From Tangfeifania diversioriginum (lineage in GTDB: Bacteria; Bacteroidota; Bacteroidia; Bacteroidales; Prolixibacteraceae), in assembly GCA_945873105.1 (NCBI GenBank), contig CAMCBW010000023.1, forward strand, positions 24,106 to 88,105: 64,000 nucleotides of DNA, read 5' to 3'. Within the stretch, counting starts at the first letter, position 1. The number at the start of each line of letters is the position of its first letter. The notes beneath the pieces were generated by a model. It did no database searches, was not told where the DNA came from, and was given only the letters and a program-made list of their open reading frames with translations. The position numbers were made by a program, and so were the translations under genes. Positions 51,772 to 60,750 of the stretch are shown here, piece by piece.

Positions 51772-54101
51772 GATGGATGAAATGGATATTAATTGGATCC
51801 GGTTTATTGCTGGCACTGGTGATCCTTTTATTTTCTTCTCTTTATGGATATTTTACCTACCGCAACAACCAACCCTTCGGTCAGCTTCAAACGACCTTCG
51901 AACCGGGTAAACTGGGCCAGCATGTTGTACCTTTCATTGGAACCGGCGGTCTTTATTGGGTCTGCGCCAACAATTTCCCGGGTGCTTCCATGCCTTTTGG
52001 TGTGGTAAGGTTGAGTCCGGATACCAAATCATCTGTTTTCAGAAAAGAGGCGCTCAATACTTCGGGGTATTATTTCCCGGACAACCGGATCATGGGGTTC
52101 AGTCATACAAGGTTGAGTGGCACGGGCGCCACTGATGGTGGACATTTCAGGGTCATTCCAACCCATGGAGAGAAAGGATGGGAAAGGTACAGGAAGGGGA
52201 AACATGCCTCGTTCAATCATGCCAATGAACGCGCCTTCCCTGGCTATTATGCTGTAAAACTGGACGATCCTGAGGTTCTGGCAGAGTTGACTACCACCCC
52301 CCGGACTGGAATTCACCGGTATAGTTTTTCGGGTAAGGAAGCACCGCATCTTTTGCTGGATATTTGCAGTGCTTTGGGCGACAAACGGGTGGAAGGGGGA
52401 AATGTCACTCTTAATCCCCAACAAAATGAAATAGCAGGGGAGGTCAAAACATTTGGAACTTTTGCGGGACGGTCCGGAGGAATAAAGGTTTACTTTTTTG
52501 CCAGGTTGGATTACCCCTGGTCAAAGGCTGTGATCAGGAATGGCATGGTTGAATCTCACGATTCATTGAACGGTGCAGGTCCGCAGTTGATGGTTGATTT
52601 CAGCTTTGCGACTGTCTCAAAAAGATTGGAATTAAGGTTGGGGATCTCGCATGTGAGCATCGATAATGCAAGGATAAACCTTGAAACAGAGAGCGGTAAC
52701 CTCCATTTCGAAGAATTGGTTGAGTTGGCCAAAAACGGCTGGGAAGAAAGGCTGTCGCTGATCGAACCAGAGTTTGGAAACGACAAGCAGAAGAACATAT
52801 TTTACACCGCCCTCTACAGATCCTTCCAGATGCCTACCCTCTTCCAGGATGTGAACGGATCGTACACGGGATTTGACAAGCAAGTCCACCAAGTCACTGA
52901 TTTTAATTATTATACTGACCTATCCCTCTGGGATACCTTTCGGACGCTTCATTCCCTCTACCTTTTGATTGCCCCGAAAGAGCAACGCGACATGCTTGTT
53001 TCGTTGGTTGAAATGAAAGAACAAGGGGGCTATCTACCCCGATGGCCGTCAGGGACAGGTTATACCGGTTCCATGCTTGGTTCTCCTGCCGACATGGTCA
53101 TTTCCGAATCCTACCAAAAGGGTATCCGCGATTTTGATGTTAAAAGTGCTTACGAAGGGATGAAATTCCTTGCCTTGAATCCGACCCCAAAGGGAGCAAA
53201 GTACGGGGGGAAGAGTGGAATCTCGGAGTACAACAAATATGGTTATTGTCCTACTGACCTGATGGATAGAGCTGTATCCAGGACACTGGAATATGCCTGG
53301 GCAGACCAGGCTGTTGCCATCCTTGCTGACTCCCTTGGGTACAAGGAGGATGCACAGTTATTTTACGAACATGCAGGTAATTATAAAAACCTATGGAACC
53401 CTGTTACCCGCTATTTTCAGCCGCGAGATTCAGAGGGGCGTTTCACTGAAGCCTTTAAACCACTGCTCCTTTCTTATTTTGATACCAACGGAAAGTATAC
53501 AAAAGACTATGTAGAGGGAAGTGCCCTGCAATGGCGGTTTGCTGTGCCTTATGACCCTGCTGGCTTAATTTCGCTATTCGGAGGCAATGATTCTTTCGTG
53601 AACGAACTTAACCTATTCTTTGAAAAGTCAGATCCAATCATGGGGCGTTGGAATCCAGGCAGTTATTATTGGCATGGCAACGAACCTGATATTCACGCTG
53701 TGTTTCTCTTCAACGAAGCAAACCGACCGGATCTTACACAAAAATGGCTTCGCTGGATACTTGATAACAAGTACGAGGTAAATTCGGCAGGTTTGGATGG
53801 AAATGATGACGGAGCCACACTCTCTTCATGGTATCTGTTTGCCGCATTGGGATTCTACCCCATAGCAGGAACAGTTGATTATCAAATTGGCGCGCCTTTG
53901 TTCAGAGAATCCACCCTCCACCTGGCCAACGGGACACTAAAGATAGAAACCATAAATTTCTCACCTGCCAACAAGTATGTTTCAAGGGTATGGCTCAATG
54001 AAAAATTACTGAGCAAAAGGCGGATGAGTCATATTGAAATTGCAAAAGGCGGTGTGTTGAAGTTCGAAATGAGCCATTCGCCGGTAAGAGTCAGTCAATA
54101 G
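51768..54101 (+). CDS. Glycoside hydrolase family 92 protein with N-terminal membrane anchor
   Basis: 777 residues. The N-terminus is one strong hydrophobic helix ('WILIGSGLLLALVILLFSSLYGYF') with no obvious cleavage site, so the enzyme is probably tethered to the inner membrane and faces the periplasm. GH92 features: 'VVPFIGTGGLYWVCANNFPGASMPFG', 'GFSHTRLSGTGATDGG', 'PADMVISESYQKGIRDFD', 'WHGNEPDIHAVFLF' (catalytic-acid Glu) and 'GNDDGATLSSWYLFAALGFYP'. The acidic cluster reads N-D-D where the GH92 protein encoded at 11654 has D-E-D, so specificity probably differs between the two. It overlaps the rhamnosidase gene by 4 bp. Confidence 0.94.
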   Translation: MRWMKWILIGSGLLLALVILLFSSLYGYFTYRNNQPFGQLQTTFEPGKLGQHVVPFIGTGGLYWVCANNFPGASMPFGVVRLSPDTKSSVFRKEALNTSGYYFPDNRIMGFSHTRLSGTGATDGGHFRVIPTHGEKGWERYRKGKHASFNHANERAFPGYYAVKLDDPEVLAELTTTPRTGIHRYSFSGKEAPHLLLDICSALGDKRVEGGNVTLNPQQNEIAGEVKTFGTFAGRSGGIKVYFFARLDYPWSKAVIRNGMVESHDSLNGAGPQLMVDFSFATVSKRLELRLGISHVSIDNARINLETESGNLHFEELVELAKNGWEERLSLIEPEFGNDKQKNIFYTALYRSFQMPTLFQDVNGSYTGFDKQVHQVTDFNYYTDLSLWDTFRTLHSLYLLIAPKEQRDMLVSLVEMKEQGGYLPRWPSGTGYTGSMLGSPADMVISESYQKGIRDFDVKSAYEGMKFLALNPTPKGAKYGGKSGISEYNKYGYCPTDLMDRAVSRTLEYAWADQAVAILADSLGYKEDAQLFYEHAGNYKNLWNPVTRYFQPRDSEGRFTEAFKPLLLSYFDTNGKYTKDYVEGSALQWRFAVPYDPAGLISLFGGNDSFVNELNLFFEKSDPIMGRWNPGSYYWHGNEPDIHAVFLFNEANRPDLTQKWLRWILDNKYEVNSAGLDGNDDGATLSSWYLFAALGFYPIAGTVDYQIGAPLFRESTLHLANGTLKIETINFSPANKYVSRVWLNEKLLSKRRMSHIEIAKGGVLKFEMSHSPVRVSQ

Positions 54102-54593
54102 CCCTTGCTAATCTGCTCATTGCATAAATGTTACAAAAAGTCCGCCGCTATCGTATGAATAAGCATTTCCGACCATTTTTAAAATCATGCTATTGGATAA
54201 ATACCTGGTCCCGGATTGTAACAGCAAAGTTACAATATTTAGACAGAATATGAAGGTGGAATTTTTTGATTTTATGATGATATATTAACCTATTCTTATG
54301 ATATATTGCGTAATAATAGTTAACTATAAATATTTTGCGCAAAATATCATCTATTAAGGATTTTTAACTAATATTGTTGAGTCTTAATCCAAATTAGTAA
54401 CTTTAGTTCGGTATTCATGCCAAAATAATTGCATGGATATCCATTTTTCAATTTGAAGATTGCTGTTTTTTTTGCTGCTATACTACAGAATTTCTATTGT
54501 CTTTAACAATAAGCCTCTATCCGGTAGGATAAAATTTATGAAGATTTTGAATAAAAAAGCTTAATTCCTGTTATTAATTTAAATGTTCTCTCT
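54102..54593. other. 492-bp gap before the PKD-SusC-SusD operon
   Basis: AT-rich and non-coding as far as I can see. It holds a perfect 18-bp palindrome at 54330-54347 and, near 54398-54405, TAACTTTA, one base off TAnnTTTG, with TTG at 54377-54379, which might be the operon promoter. 'atgatatatt' occurs twice just upstream of the palindrome (about 54275 and 54298). Confidence 0.45.
54330..54347. promoter_or_regulatory. Perfect 18-bp palindrome, candidate operator
   Basis: ATATTTTGCGCAAAATAT is identical on both strands, centred on GCGC in otherwise very AT-rich DNA. It lies about 50 bp upstream of a possible promoter for the PKD-SusC-SusD genes. A dimeric regulator site is the simplest idea. 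No regulator gene is adjacent. Confidence 0.5.
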
Positions 54594-55523
54594 ATGAAAA
54601 AACAATTCAAATTAGCCAGCATGCTTTTTTTCGGGTTGATTCTTGTAATTGCCTGCGAAAAAGATACACCAGCACCTACTGCATCCTTTACAGCTGCAGT
54701 AAATGACGGTGTAGTAACTTTTACTGCGGTAGTAACCAATGAAAGCAAGTATGAGTGGGATTTTGGGGATGGAAGTTACATCAACACCTTTCCTTCTCCT
54801 GTCCATACCTACATTCAGGCTTCTACACCCAAGGAAATTACGGTTAAATTGACCATCAAAGGGCCGGGAGGTGAAGTTACAACCTCCAACAAGATCATCA
54901 TTCCCGCAAAAACCAAAATGCAGTATTTAACTGGTGGTACACCGGCTGCTCCAAAATCAAGGAAATGGCGCATTGCTTCCGGAGCACCGACTTTCAATAT
55001 TAATTTTGCTACGGCAACTTTCAGTCCAAACTATAAAACTTATCCAGGGGGAATTCTTGCTGCCGTGGGATTGAGTCAGGTTTATGGCGATACCTTTGAG
55101 TTCAAGAGTGATGGTACGCTTAAAATTAATCCCAATGGTGGCGGGATCTTTGCCGGATACATCTATTGTGCCTTAAATGGTGTTCCGAATATTGGGAATG
55201 CAGGAGGTTCAGGATTGTCGTATGCCAAGCCATTCACCTCGCCGGCAGGTGCAACCTTTACCATCAATGAGAACAAGAATTTCTCCATTGTAACCTCCCC
55301 TGATGGAGTTAATGCCATACCTGTTACTTACAACAACGTGATGACCCTAAGTTTCGCCAACGGTGGATTTCTGGGTATCAAGGATTTCTCCAGCGAGTGT
55401 ATCATTCAATCACTGACTGACACACAGATGATCGCGAATCTTTTTATTTCTGCAGTACCGCCTCCCGGACAGGTTGGTAAACCCAATTTTGTGTTGAATG
55501 TCTATTTCGAGGTAGCGCCTTAA
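54594..55523 (+). CDS. PKD-domain lipoprotein, putative surface glycan-binding protein
   Basis: 309 residues with a lipoprotein signal (lipobox 'VIAC' near residue 21) followed by acidic and Lys residues (CEKD), the kind of export signal that places Bacteroidota lipoproteins on the cell surface. A PKD domain is at about 30-105 ('ESKYEWDFGDGSYINTFPSPVHTY' is the hallmark). The remaining beta-rich part, with 'SRKWRIASG' and 'TFEFKSDGTLKINPNGGG', resembles other SusE/F-like or glycan-binding extracellular domains. No catalytic motif. It precedes susC by 99 bp and is probably the first gene of that operon; such accessory binding proteins more often follow susD. Confidence 0.85.
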   Translation: MKKQFKLASMLFFGLILVIACEKDTPAPTASFTAAVNDGVVTFTAVVTNESKYEWDFGDGSYINTFPSPVHTYIQASTPKEITVKLTIKGPGGEVTTSNKIIIPAKTKMQYLTGGTPAAPKSRKWRIASGAPTFNINFATATFSPNYKTYPGGILAAVGLSQVYGDTFEFKSDGTLKINPNGGGIFAGYIYCALNGVPNIGNAGGSGLSYAKPFTSPAGATFTINENKNFSIVTSPDGVNAIPVTYNNVMTLSFANGGFLGIKDFSSECIIQSLTDTQMIANLFISAVPPPGQVGKPNFVLNVYFEVAP

Positions 55524-55622
55524 GTTGTTTACAGGATATAATTGGGTCTTATTGCTGGTAGGGCACCAAAAGATTAAAATAGAAACAAGAATTATAATAA
55601 TTACAACAAACAAAAATTATTT

Positions 55623-58600
55623 ATGATGAAGAGAAAAATGCTTAAAGCAATGTTTTTGTGCATCTTAATGGTTGTATCAACCGGTTTGTTTGCGCAAAAT
55701 ATTGTCACAGGTAGCGTCAAGGATGATACCGGGCAAACATTGCCTGGTGTCAGTGTAGTCGTTAAAGGAACAGCGATTGGAACAGTAACTGATATTGACG
55801 GGAAATATTCATTGACAGCTCCTGCCAATGGTACCTTGGTCTTTTCTTTTGTTGGTATGCAAACAAAGGAGGTTACCATAGGTGGTCAGCGCACTGTTGA
55901 TGTTTCGCTTGCAGCGAGCACCATAGGTGTAGATGAAGTTGTGGTAACTGCGCTAGGAATTTCCAGGGAGAAGAAATCCCTTGCCTATTCAGTTTCAGAG
56001 GTTAAATCCAATGAATTGGCCAGGGGCGGAAATACAAATATTGTCAAATCACTGGATGGCCGGGTAAGCGGGGTAAATTTTACCTCAGCGAGCACGGATC
56101 CTGCCGGATCAGTATTTGTAACCATCCGTGGCGCCACTAGCTTAAATATTCAGTCATCCACGGCTTCCAGCCAGCCTTTGTATGTAGTAGATGGTATCCC
56201 CATGGGAGTAGCAGGTATTGATAACCGGAACGGTGCTGACTTTGGAAACCTTTTGTCTCAAATGAATCCTGATGATATCGAAAGCATATCCATATTGAAA
56301 GGTGCAAGCGCGGGAGTTCTGTACGGATCAGCCGCAGGAAACGGAGTGATCATGATTACTACCAAAACAGGTAAAGGTGGCAAAAAAGGAATAGGGGTTT
56401 CTGTTAATACTTCCATGTTCTGGGATGTTCCCTACAATTTCTTCAGAACACAAACTGAGTATGGTATTGGCGTAAGGTCCTCCTCTGTTCTGCCAGGACA
56501 AGGATATGATTGGGGTGGAAAATTTTCTGATTTTGTGAATTACCCGATCGACCAGTACAATACCCTGACACAGCGGATCGAAACCAGACCATTTGCTGCA
56601 GCCGATGAAATTCGCTTGAAGGAGTTTATGCAGACGGGTTCGACCAAAAATTTCAATGCCAGTGTTGCAGGAAATTACAAGGATGGATCGTTCCGTTTTG
56701 GTGTCGGAAAAATGGTCAATATCGGAGTAATGCCCAACAACCGCACCGATCGTATCAACGCAAACTTCAGTGCGGAGTACAACGTAACCAAAAAATTGAG
56801 AATTTCGGTCAACGGCAATTACATGGGGCAATACAGTCCGAACAAAACTTCTGCAAACAGCGATGTAATTGAGGAATTGACCATGGAATTTCTGGCACAT
56901 TTGCAGCCGATAAAAGAGATGCAGCAAGTCTGGAAGACCGGATTTGAAGGTATTCTCCAAAATTCACCCTATTACAAGCCTAACGGGACGCCATATGCGG
57001 ATAATCCCTATATGTATGTCTATTCAGAAATCAATACTTACCGGAAAGATAACTTTTTTGGCAAAGCCCAATTAGATCTGGAACTTTCAAAGGCTTTGAG
57101 ATTCATGGCTCGTTCAGGTATTGATTACAATGGCGACAATTATGAATACAAACGAGCAAAAGATTTTGCCGCAACAGACAAGAGAGATGGCAAATATTCA
57201 GTTCAGGCAGGAAATGGATTAATTGTTCAGAACGATTTAATGTTGTTCTGGAACAAGAATTTCGGGAAATTCTCAACAAATGCCTCATTGGGTTACAACT
57301 ATTCATTCAGCAATTCCTACAACTATTCAGCCAATGCTGAAAAATTGGTAAGAGCAAATGATTATTCATTGAGCAATGCAGTGGCCGGCACAATGACATC
57401 CAACAACAGCTGGGGTATCGGCAAATCGCAGAGTGGCTACGCGACAGGTCAGCTCGGTTTTGCTGACCAGATTTACCTCGATCTATCAGGAAGATACGAC
57501 TGGAGTGGTATTCTGGAAGAAGATAAGAATCACCACTTCTATCCATCAGCTTCTTTAAGCTGGTTAGCTTCCAAGACATTCAAATTGCCCGAATCCATCA
57601 ATCTATTGAAAATAAGGGCTGGTATTGCCCAGGTTGGACACGGAATTGGTAAGCCACGAAGCAACAATACTTTTAGTTTCAGTCCATTGGATTACGGTAC
57701 AACGAAGATTGTCAACATTGGTGGCAACTTGGTGGATCCTGAAATCAAGGCTGAAGTAACCACCTCCTATGAAGGCGGATTCGATATTGCGCTTTTGGAT
57801 CGTCGCATATCTGCTGAATTCACTATTTACAAAAAGATCCACGACAATCAGCAAGGAAGCATTCCAACTTCTCCTGGTGTCGGATATGGAGGTATGTTGA
57901 CCAATGTTGGTACTGTTGAGGCACAAGGCTATGAATTTTCACTCAATTTTAATCCTGTCCGATCAAAAGATTGGAACTGGGATTTGGGCGTGAATTTCAG
58001 CCAGGTCGAGTCTACCATTACCCAACTTTCGAAAGAGTATGTTCCCAACGGATACACCTTCTATGGCAACGGGCCTAATCTTAGTATCAGACTGGCCGAA
58101 GGGGAAAAGATCGGCACCATGTGGGCATCCAGGACTTTTCAAAGAATGCCTGCAACAAGCAAATATGCAGGAATGCTGATTATTTCCGATAGCGGTACTG
58201 ACTGGAAATATTCATCCAATGAAGTTGACAGACAGTCTATTGGGAATTATAACCCTAAATTTATTTTGGGAGCGAATACTTCTGTCAAATGGAAAAATTT
58301 CAGGTTAGGAATGGTAGGAAGCTTCCGTGTTGGAGGACAATACGTTTCAGATATCGAACGCAGGGCAGTGACCAACGGGCACTCATTGCGTACCATAGGC
58401 GATAAAGTGAACGGACCCAATGATTATGAATCAGGAGGACGTGATGCTGCATCAGGTGGTTATCCATGGCCGAGCGCTGCATCCATGAAATACAAAATCA
58501 TGGCTGATCTTGTTCAGACTTATTCCATGTATGGAACCAATGTCAAGACTGATGATGCCACTTACATGAAGGGGGTTTGGCTGAAACCGGGAGGTAATCC

Positions 58601-58964
58601 CAACAACGATGCTGATTATATTGTAAACGGCGCAGACCCGCTTGCTACTTTCTGGGGGTTGCCAGGATTGTTGTTAGGCCAGGAATTTTGGGCATTTCCG
58701 CAATCTTTGCTTAGGGATGCGACCAATTTTAAATTGAAGGAGGTAACATTGGATTATACCATTCCTAATCGCATTACCAAAAAGTGGAATATTGATAATG
58801 TTGTGATAGGTTTCGTCGGACGAAACATCTATCAATGGAACAAAGACGATGCCAACTGTGATCCAGAATCTGCTTTCTCAGGCATTGGTTCAAACCAGGG
58901 TATTGTTGGTAAAGCTATGCCTTCAATCGGATCATATGGATTCAAATTATCATTCGATTTTTAA
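55623..58964 (+). CDS. SusC/RagA TonB-linked outer membrane protein
   Basis: 1113-residue TonB-dependent importer. Signal peptide ('AMFLCILMVVSTGLFAQ'), carboxypeptidase-regulatory-like domain ('VTGSVKDDTGQTLPGVSVVVKG'), plug ('VDEVVVTALGISREKKSLAYSV', 'LKGASAGVLYGSAAGNGVI') and barrel ending in 'YGFKLSFDF'. The 'VVVTALGI.REKKSLAYSV' plug start marks a different SusC subgroup from the other two in the window ('VAIGYGTVKKRDL'), which pairs with the SusD-like_2 type lipoprotein that follows after 19 bp. No STN domain, and no sigma/anti-sigma or HTCS gene adjacent. Confidence 0.95.
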   Translation: MMKRKMLKAMFLCILMVVSTGLFAQNIVTGSVKDDTGQTLPGVSVVVKGTAIGTVTDIDGKYSLTAPANGTLVFSFVGMQTKEVTIGGQRTVDVSLAASTIGVDEVVVTALGISREKKSLAYSVSEVKSNELARGGNTNIVKSLDGRVSGVNFTSASTDPAGSVFVTIRGATSLNIQSSTASSQPLYVVDGIPMGVAGIDNRNGADFGNLLSQMNPDDIESISILKGASAGVLYGSAAGNGVIMITTKTGKGGKKGIGVSVNTSMFWDVPYNFFRTQTEYGIGVRSSSVLPGQGYDWGGKFSDFVNYPIDQYNTLTQRIETRPFAAADEIRLKEFMQTGSTKNFNASVAGNYKDGSFRFGVGKMVNIGVMPNNRTDRINANFSAEYNVTKKLRISVNGNYMGQYSPNKTSANSDVIEELTMEFLAHLQPIKEMQQVWKTGFEGILQNSPYYKPNGTPYADNPYMYVYSEINTYRKDNFFGKAQLDLELSKALRFMARSGIDYNGDNYEYKRAKDFAATDKRDGKYSVQAGNGLIVQNDLMLFWNKNFGKFSTNASLGYNYSFSNSYNYSANAEKLVRANDYSLSNAVAGTMTSNNSWGIGKSQSGYATGQLGFADQIYLDLSGRYDWSGILEEDKNHHFYPSASLSWLASKTFKLPESINLLKIRAGIAQVGHGIGKPRSNNTFSFSPLDYGTTKIVNIGGNLVDPEIKAEVTTSYEGGFDIALLDRRISAEFTIYKKIHDNQQGSIPTSPGVGYGGMLTNVGTVEAQGYEFSLNFNPVRSKDWNWDLGVNFSQVESTITQLSKEYVPNGYTFYGNGPNLSIRLAEGEKIGTMWASRTFQRMPATSKYAGMLIISDSGTDWKYSSNEVDRQSIGNYNPKFILGANTSVKWKNFRLGMVGSFRVGGQYVSDIERRAVTNGHSLRTIGDKVNGPNDYESGGRDAASGGYPWPSAASMKYKIMADLVQTYSMYGTNVKTDDATYMKGVWLKPGGNPNNDADYIVNGADPLATFWGLPGLLLGQEFWAFPQSLLRDATNFKLKEVTLDYTIPNRITKKWNIDNVVIGFVGRNIYQWNKDDANCDPESAFSGIGSNQGIVGKAMPSIGSYGFKLSFDF

Positions 58965-58983
58965 TCCTTAAACTATCGTAATT

Positions 58984-60624
58984 ATGAAAAATCAGATAAT
59001 ATTTTCACTTCTAATCCTTTTCCTTTTCTCCTCTTGCTCCAAGCAAATGTTGAGGGAAGATGAAATTTTGCGAAAACGAGATGTTCTGGAATCTGCTGAA
59101 CCCAATCTGTTGTTGTCTTCAGTAATTCAGAAATCTTCCTACACTTATTACGGCCTTAGCGGTGTAAGCACTACTTCACTTGCTGCTACCATGCAATACA
59201 TGCAGGGGAACCGAAGTGCCGGCGACAACATCTACCAGGGATTTGAAAAACCCAAGGGTGAATTGTATGCTTTAACTGCACAAATCAAGTTGGTCCAGGC
59301 TGCAATTGACATCGTACATGAAAAGAAATTGAAGAATTATGAAGGTATCTTCACAATTTTTAAATCTTTGCTATGGTCAGTTGCCACCGATATCTACGGT
59401 GACGTTTATTACACTGAGGGTTTGCATGGACAAGATGGTATTCTGTTCCCAAAATTCGATGAGCAGAAAAGTATCTATCCGGCATTGATTCAAGATCTTA
59501 AAAATGCTGCCCAGTTGCTGGCAGAAGGGGTGGATCCCATCGACAAATCATATGACCTTTACTATGCCGGGGATAAAACCAAATGGATCAAGTTGGCCAA
59601 TTCGCTCAGATTGAGGTTGCTTATGAGGGTATCTTCCAAAATAAGTACTGCGCCAGCTGATATTGCTGCTGTAGCTGCTTTGCCACTGATGACAGATACG
59701 CCTGACAATGCTTCCATTAATTATCAGGGTGGCGACAGAACTTATTCCTGGCCTATGGGTGCTTTGTACATGGGTTATACAGATAATTTTCTGCTTAATC
59801 GTCCATCCAAGACTTTGGTTGACTCTTTGAAAGCTCTCAATGATGAAAGACTGAAAGTTTGGGTTGCCCCCATCGAAAAACCCTGGACGAATGTAAAAGC
59901 AGACAACGGGAAAAAAGAGGTCATTTCACAAAAAGGGTACAATTATGATGTTACCTGGGAGTACATGGACAAAAGTAACGCACAGATTAACAATGTTTAC
60001 AAGTTAATTCAGGATTCACTGACCTACCATGCCGGTTATCCTGCAGGAAGCTTTATTGATGTTTTAGCTGCAAATGGTAGTTATGTTTTTCCTGATACTA
60101 AATGGAACTACAAGATTTCTATTTTTTCAAAACTCCTGAATGAAAATGCCAATCCACTATTGAAGGCATGTGTATTGCAAGCCGATGAAGTTTATTTTCT
60201 GTTGGCTGAAGCTGCAGTGAAAGGCTACATCACCGGTAATGCTGAAGACATGTACAAAAAGGGGGTTGAAATGTCCTTGAAGAGATGGGGTGAGCCATTG
60301 CCTTCCACCTATTTTAACAATGCCAAGGCTAAATTCCCGGCAACGGGTACCAACGCCCAGAAGCTTGCCAAAATTGGCCTGCAGAAATGGCTTGGACTTT
60401 TCATGATGAGTGCCGAATCTTACGCCGATTACAGAAGGACAAGGGTACCTTTCATTGAAAAAAATGCTTACCTAACCACAGGAGGAACCGGAGGGTATCA
60501 GTTTCCTTTGCGTTTTAGATATCCTGAGACAGAAATGGCCAACAATGCCATCAACTATCAGGCGGCTGTGGCCAAACTGGACAAGGGAGATACTGAATTT
60601 TCAAAAATGTGGCTACTTCAATAG
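58984..60624 (+). CDS. SusD-like lipoprotein (SusD-like_2 type)
   Basis: 546-residue lipoprotein (lipobox 'LFSSC' near residue 18) and partner of the SusC just upstream. The sequence belongs to the SusD-like_2 group rather than classical RagB: 'ESAEPNLLLSSVIQKSS', 'FKSLLWSVATDIYGDVYYTE', 'KWIKLANSLRLRLLMRVS', 'ADEVYFLLAEAAVKG', 'AESYADYRRTRVP'. Ends with a strong terminator at 60650-60692. Confidence 0.93.
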   Translation: MKNQIIFSLLILFLFSSCSKQMLREDEILRKRDVLESAEPNLLLSSVIQKSSYTYYGLSGVSTTSLAATMQYMQGNRSAGDNIYQGFEKPKGELYALTAQIKLVQAAIDIVHEKKLKNYEGIFTIFKSLLWSVATDIYGDVYYTEGLHGQDGILFPKFDEQKSIYPALIQDLKNAAQLLAEGVDPIDKSYDLYYAGDKTKWIKLANSLRLRLLMRVSSKISTAPADIAAVAALPLMTDTPDNASINYQGGDRTYSWPMGALYMGYTDNFLLNRPSKTLVDSLKALNDERLKVWVAPIEKPWTNVKADNGKKEVISQKGYNYDVTWEYMDKSNAQINNVYKLIQDSLTYHAGYPAGSFIDVLAANGSYVFPDTKWNYKISIFSKLLNENANPLLKACVLQADEVYFLLAEAAVKGYITGNAEDMYKKGVEMSLKRWGEPLPSTYFNNAKAKFPATGTNAQKLAKIGLQKWLGLFMMSAESYADYRRTRVPFIEKNAYLTTGGTGGYQFPLRFRYPETEMANNAINYQAAVAKLDKGDTEFSKMWLLQ

Positions 60625-60649
60625 ACTTTTGCCAATGATGTGAGAAAAT

Positions 60650-60697
60650 GACCACAAAGCATGGTTGATCCAATTCAATTTGCTTTGTGGTCTTTTT
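60650..60697 (+). terminator. Rho-independent terminator after the SusD-like gene
   Basis: GACCACAAAGCA (60650-60661) and TGCTTTGTGGTC (60681-60692) form a perfect 12-bp stem with a 19-nt loop, followed by TTTTTATT. It begins 26 bp after the stop. Confidence 0.9.
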
Positions 60698-60750
60698 ATT
60701 GATCAACACTACTCAACTATTCCCGGAATTCGGGTTAAAACTACTGTTAC

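Noticed and set aside
11654..54101. The two GH92 genes as a recent duplication
   Set aside because: They differ in length, anchoring, acid cluster and overall sequence, so they are distant family members.
56328..56960. 210-codon - strand ORF opposite the third susC
   Set aside because: Shadow of a strongly supported SusC plug/barrel region with no motif of its own.
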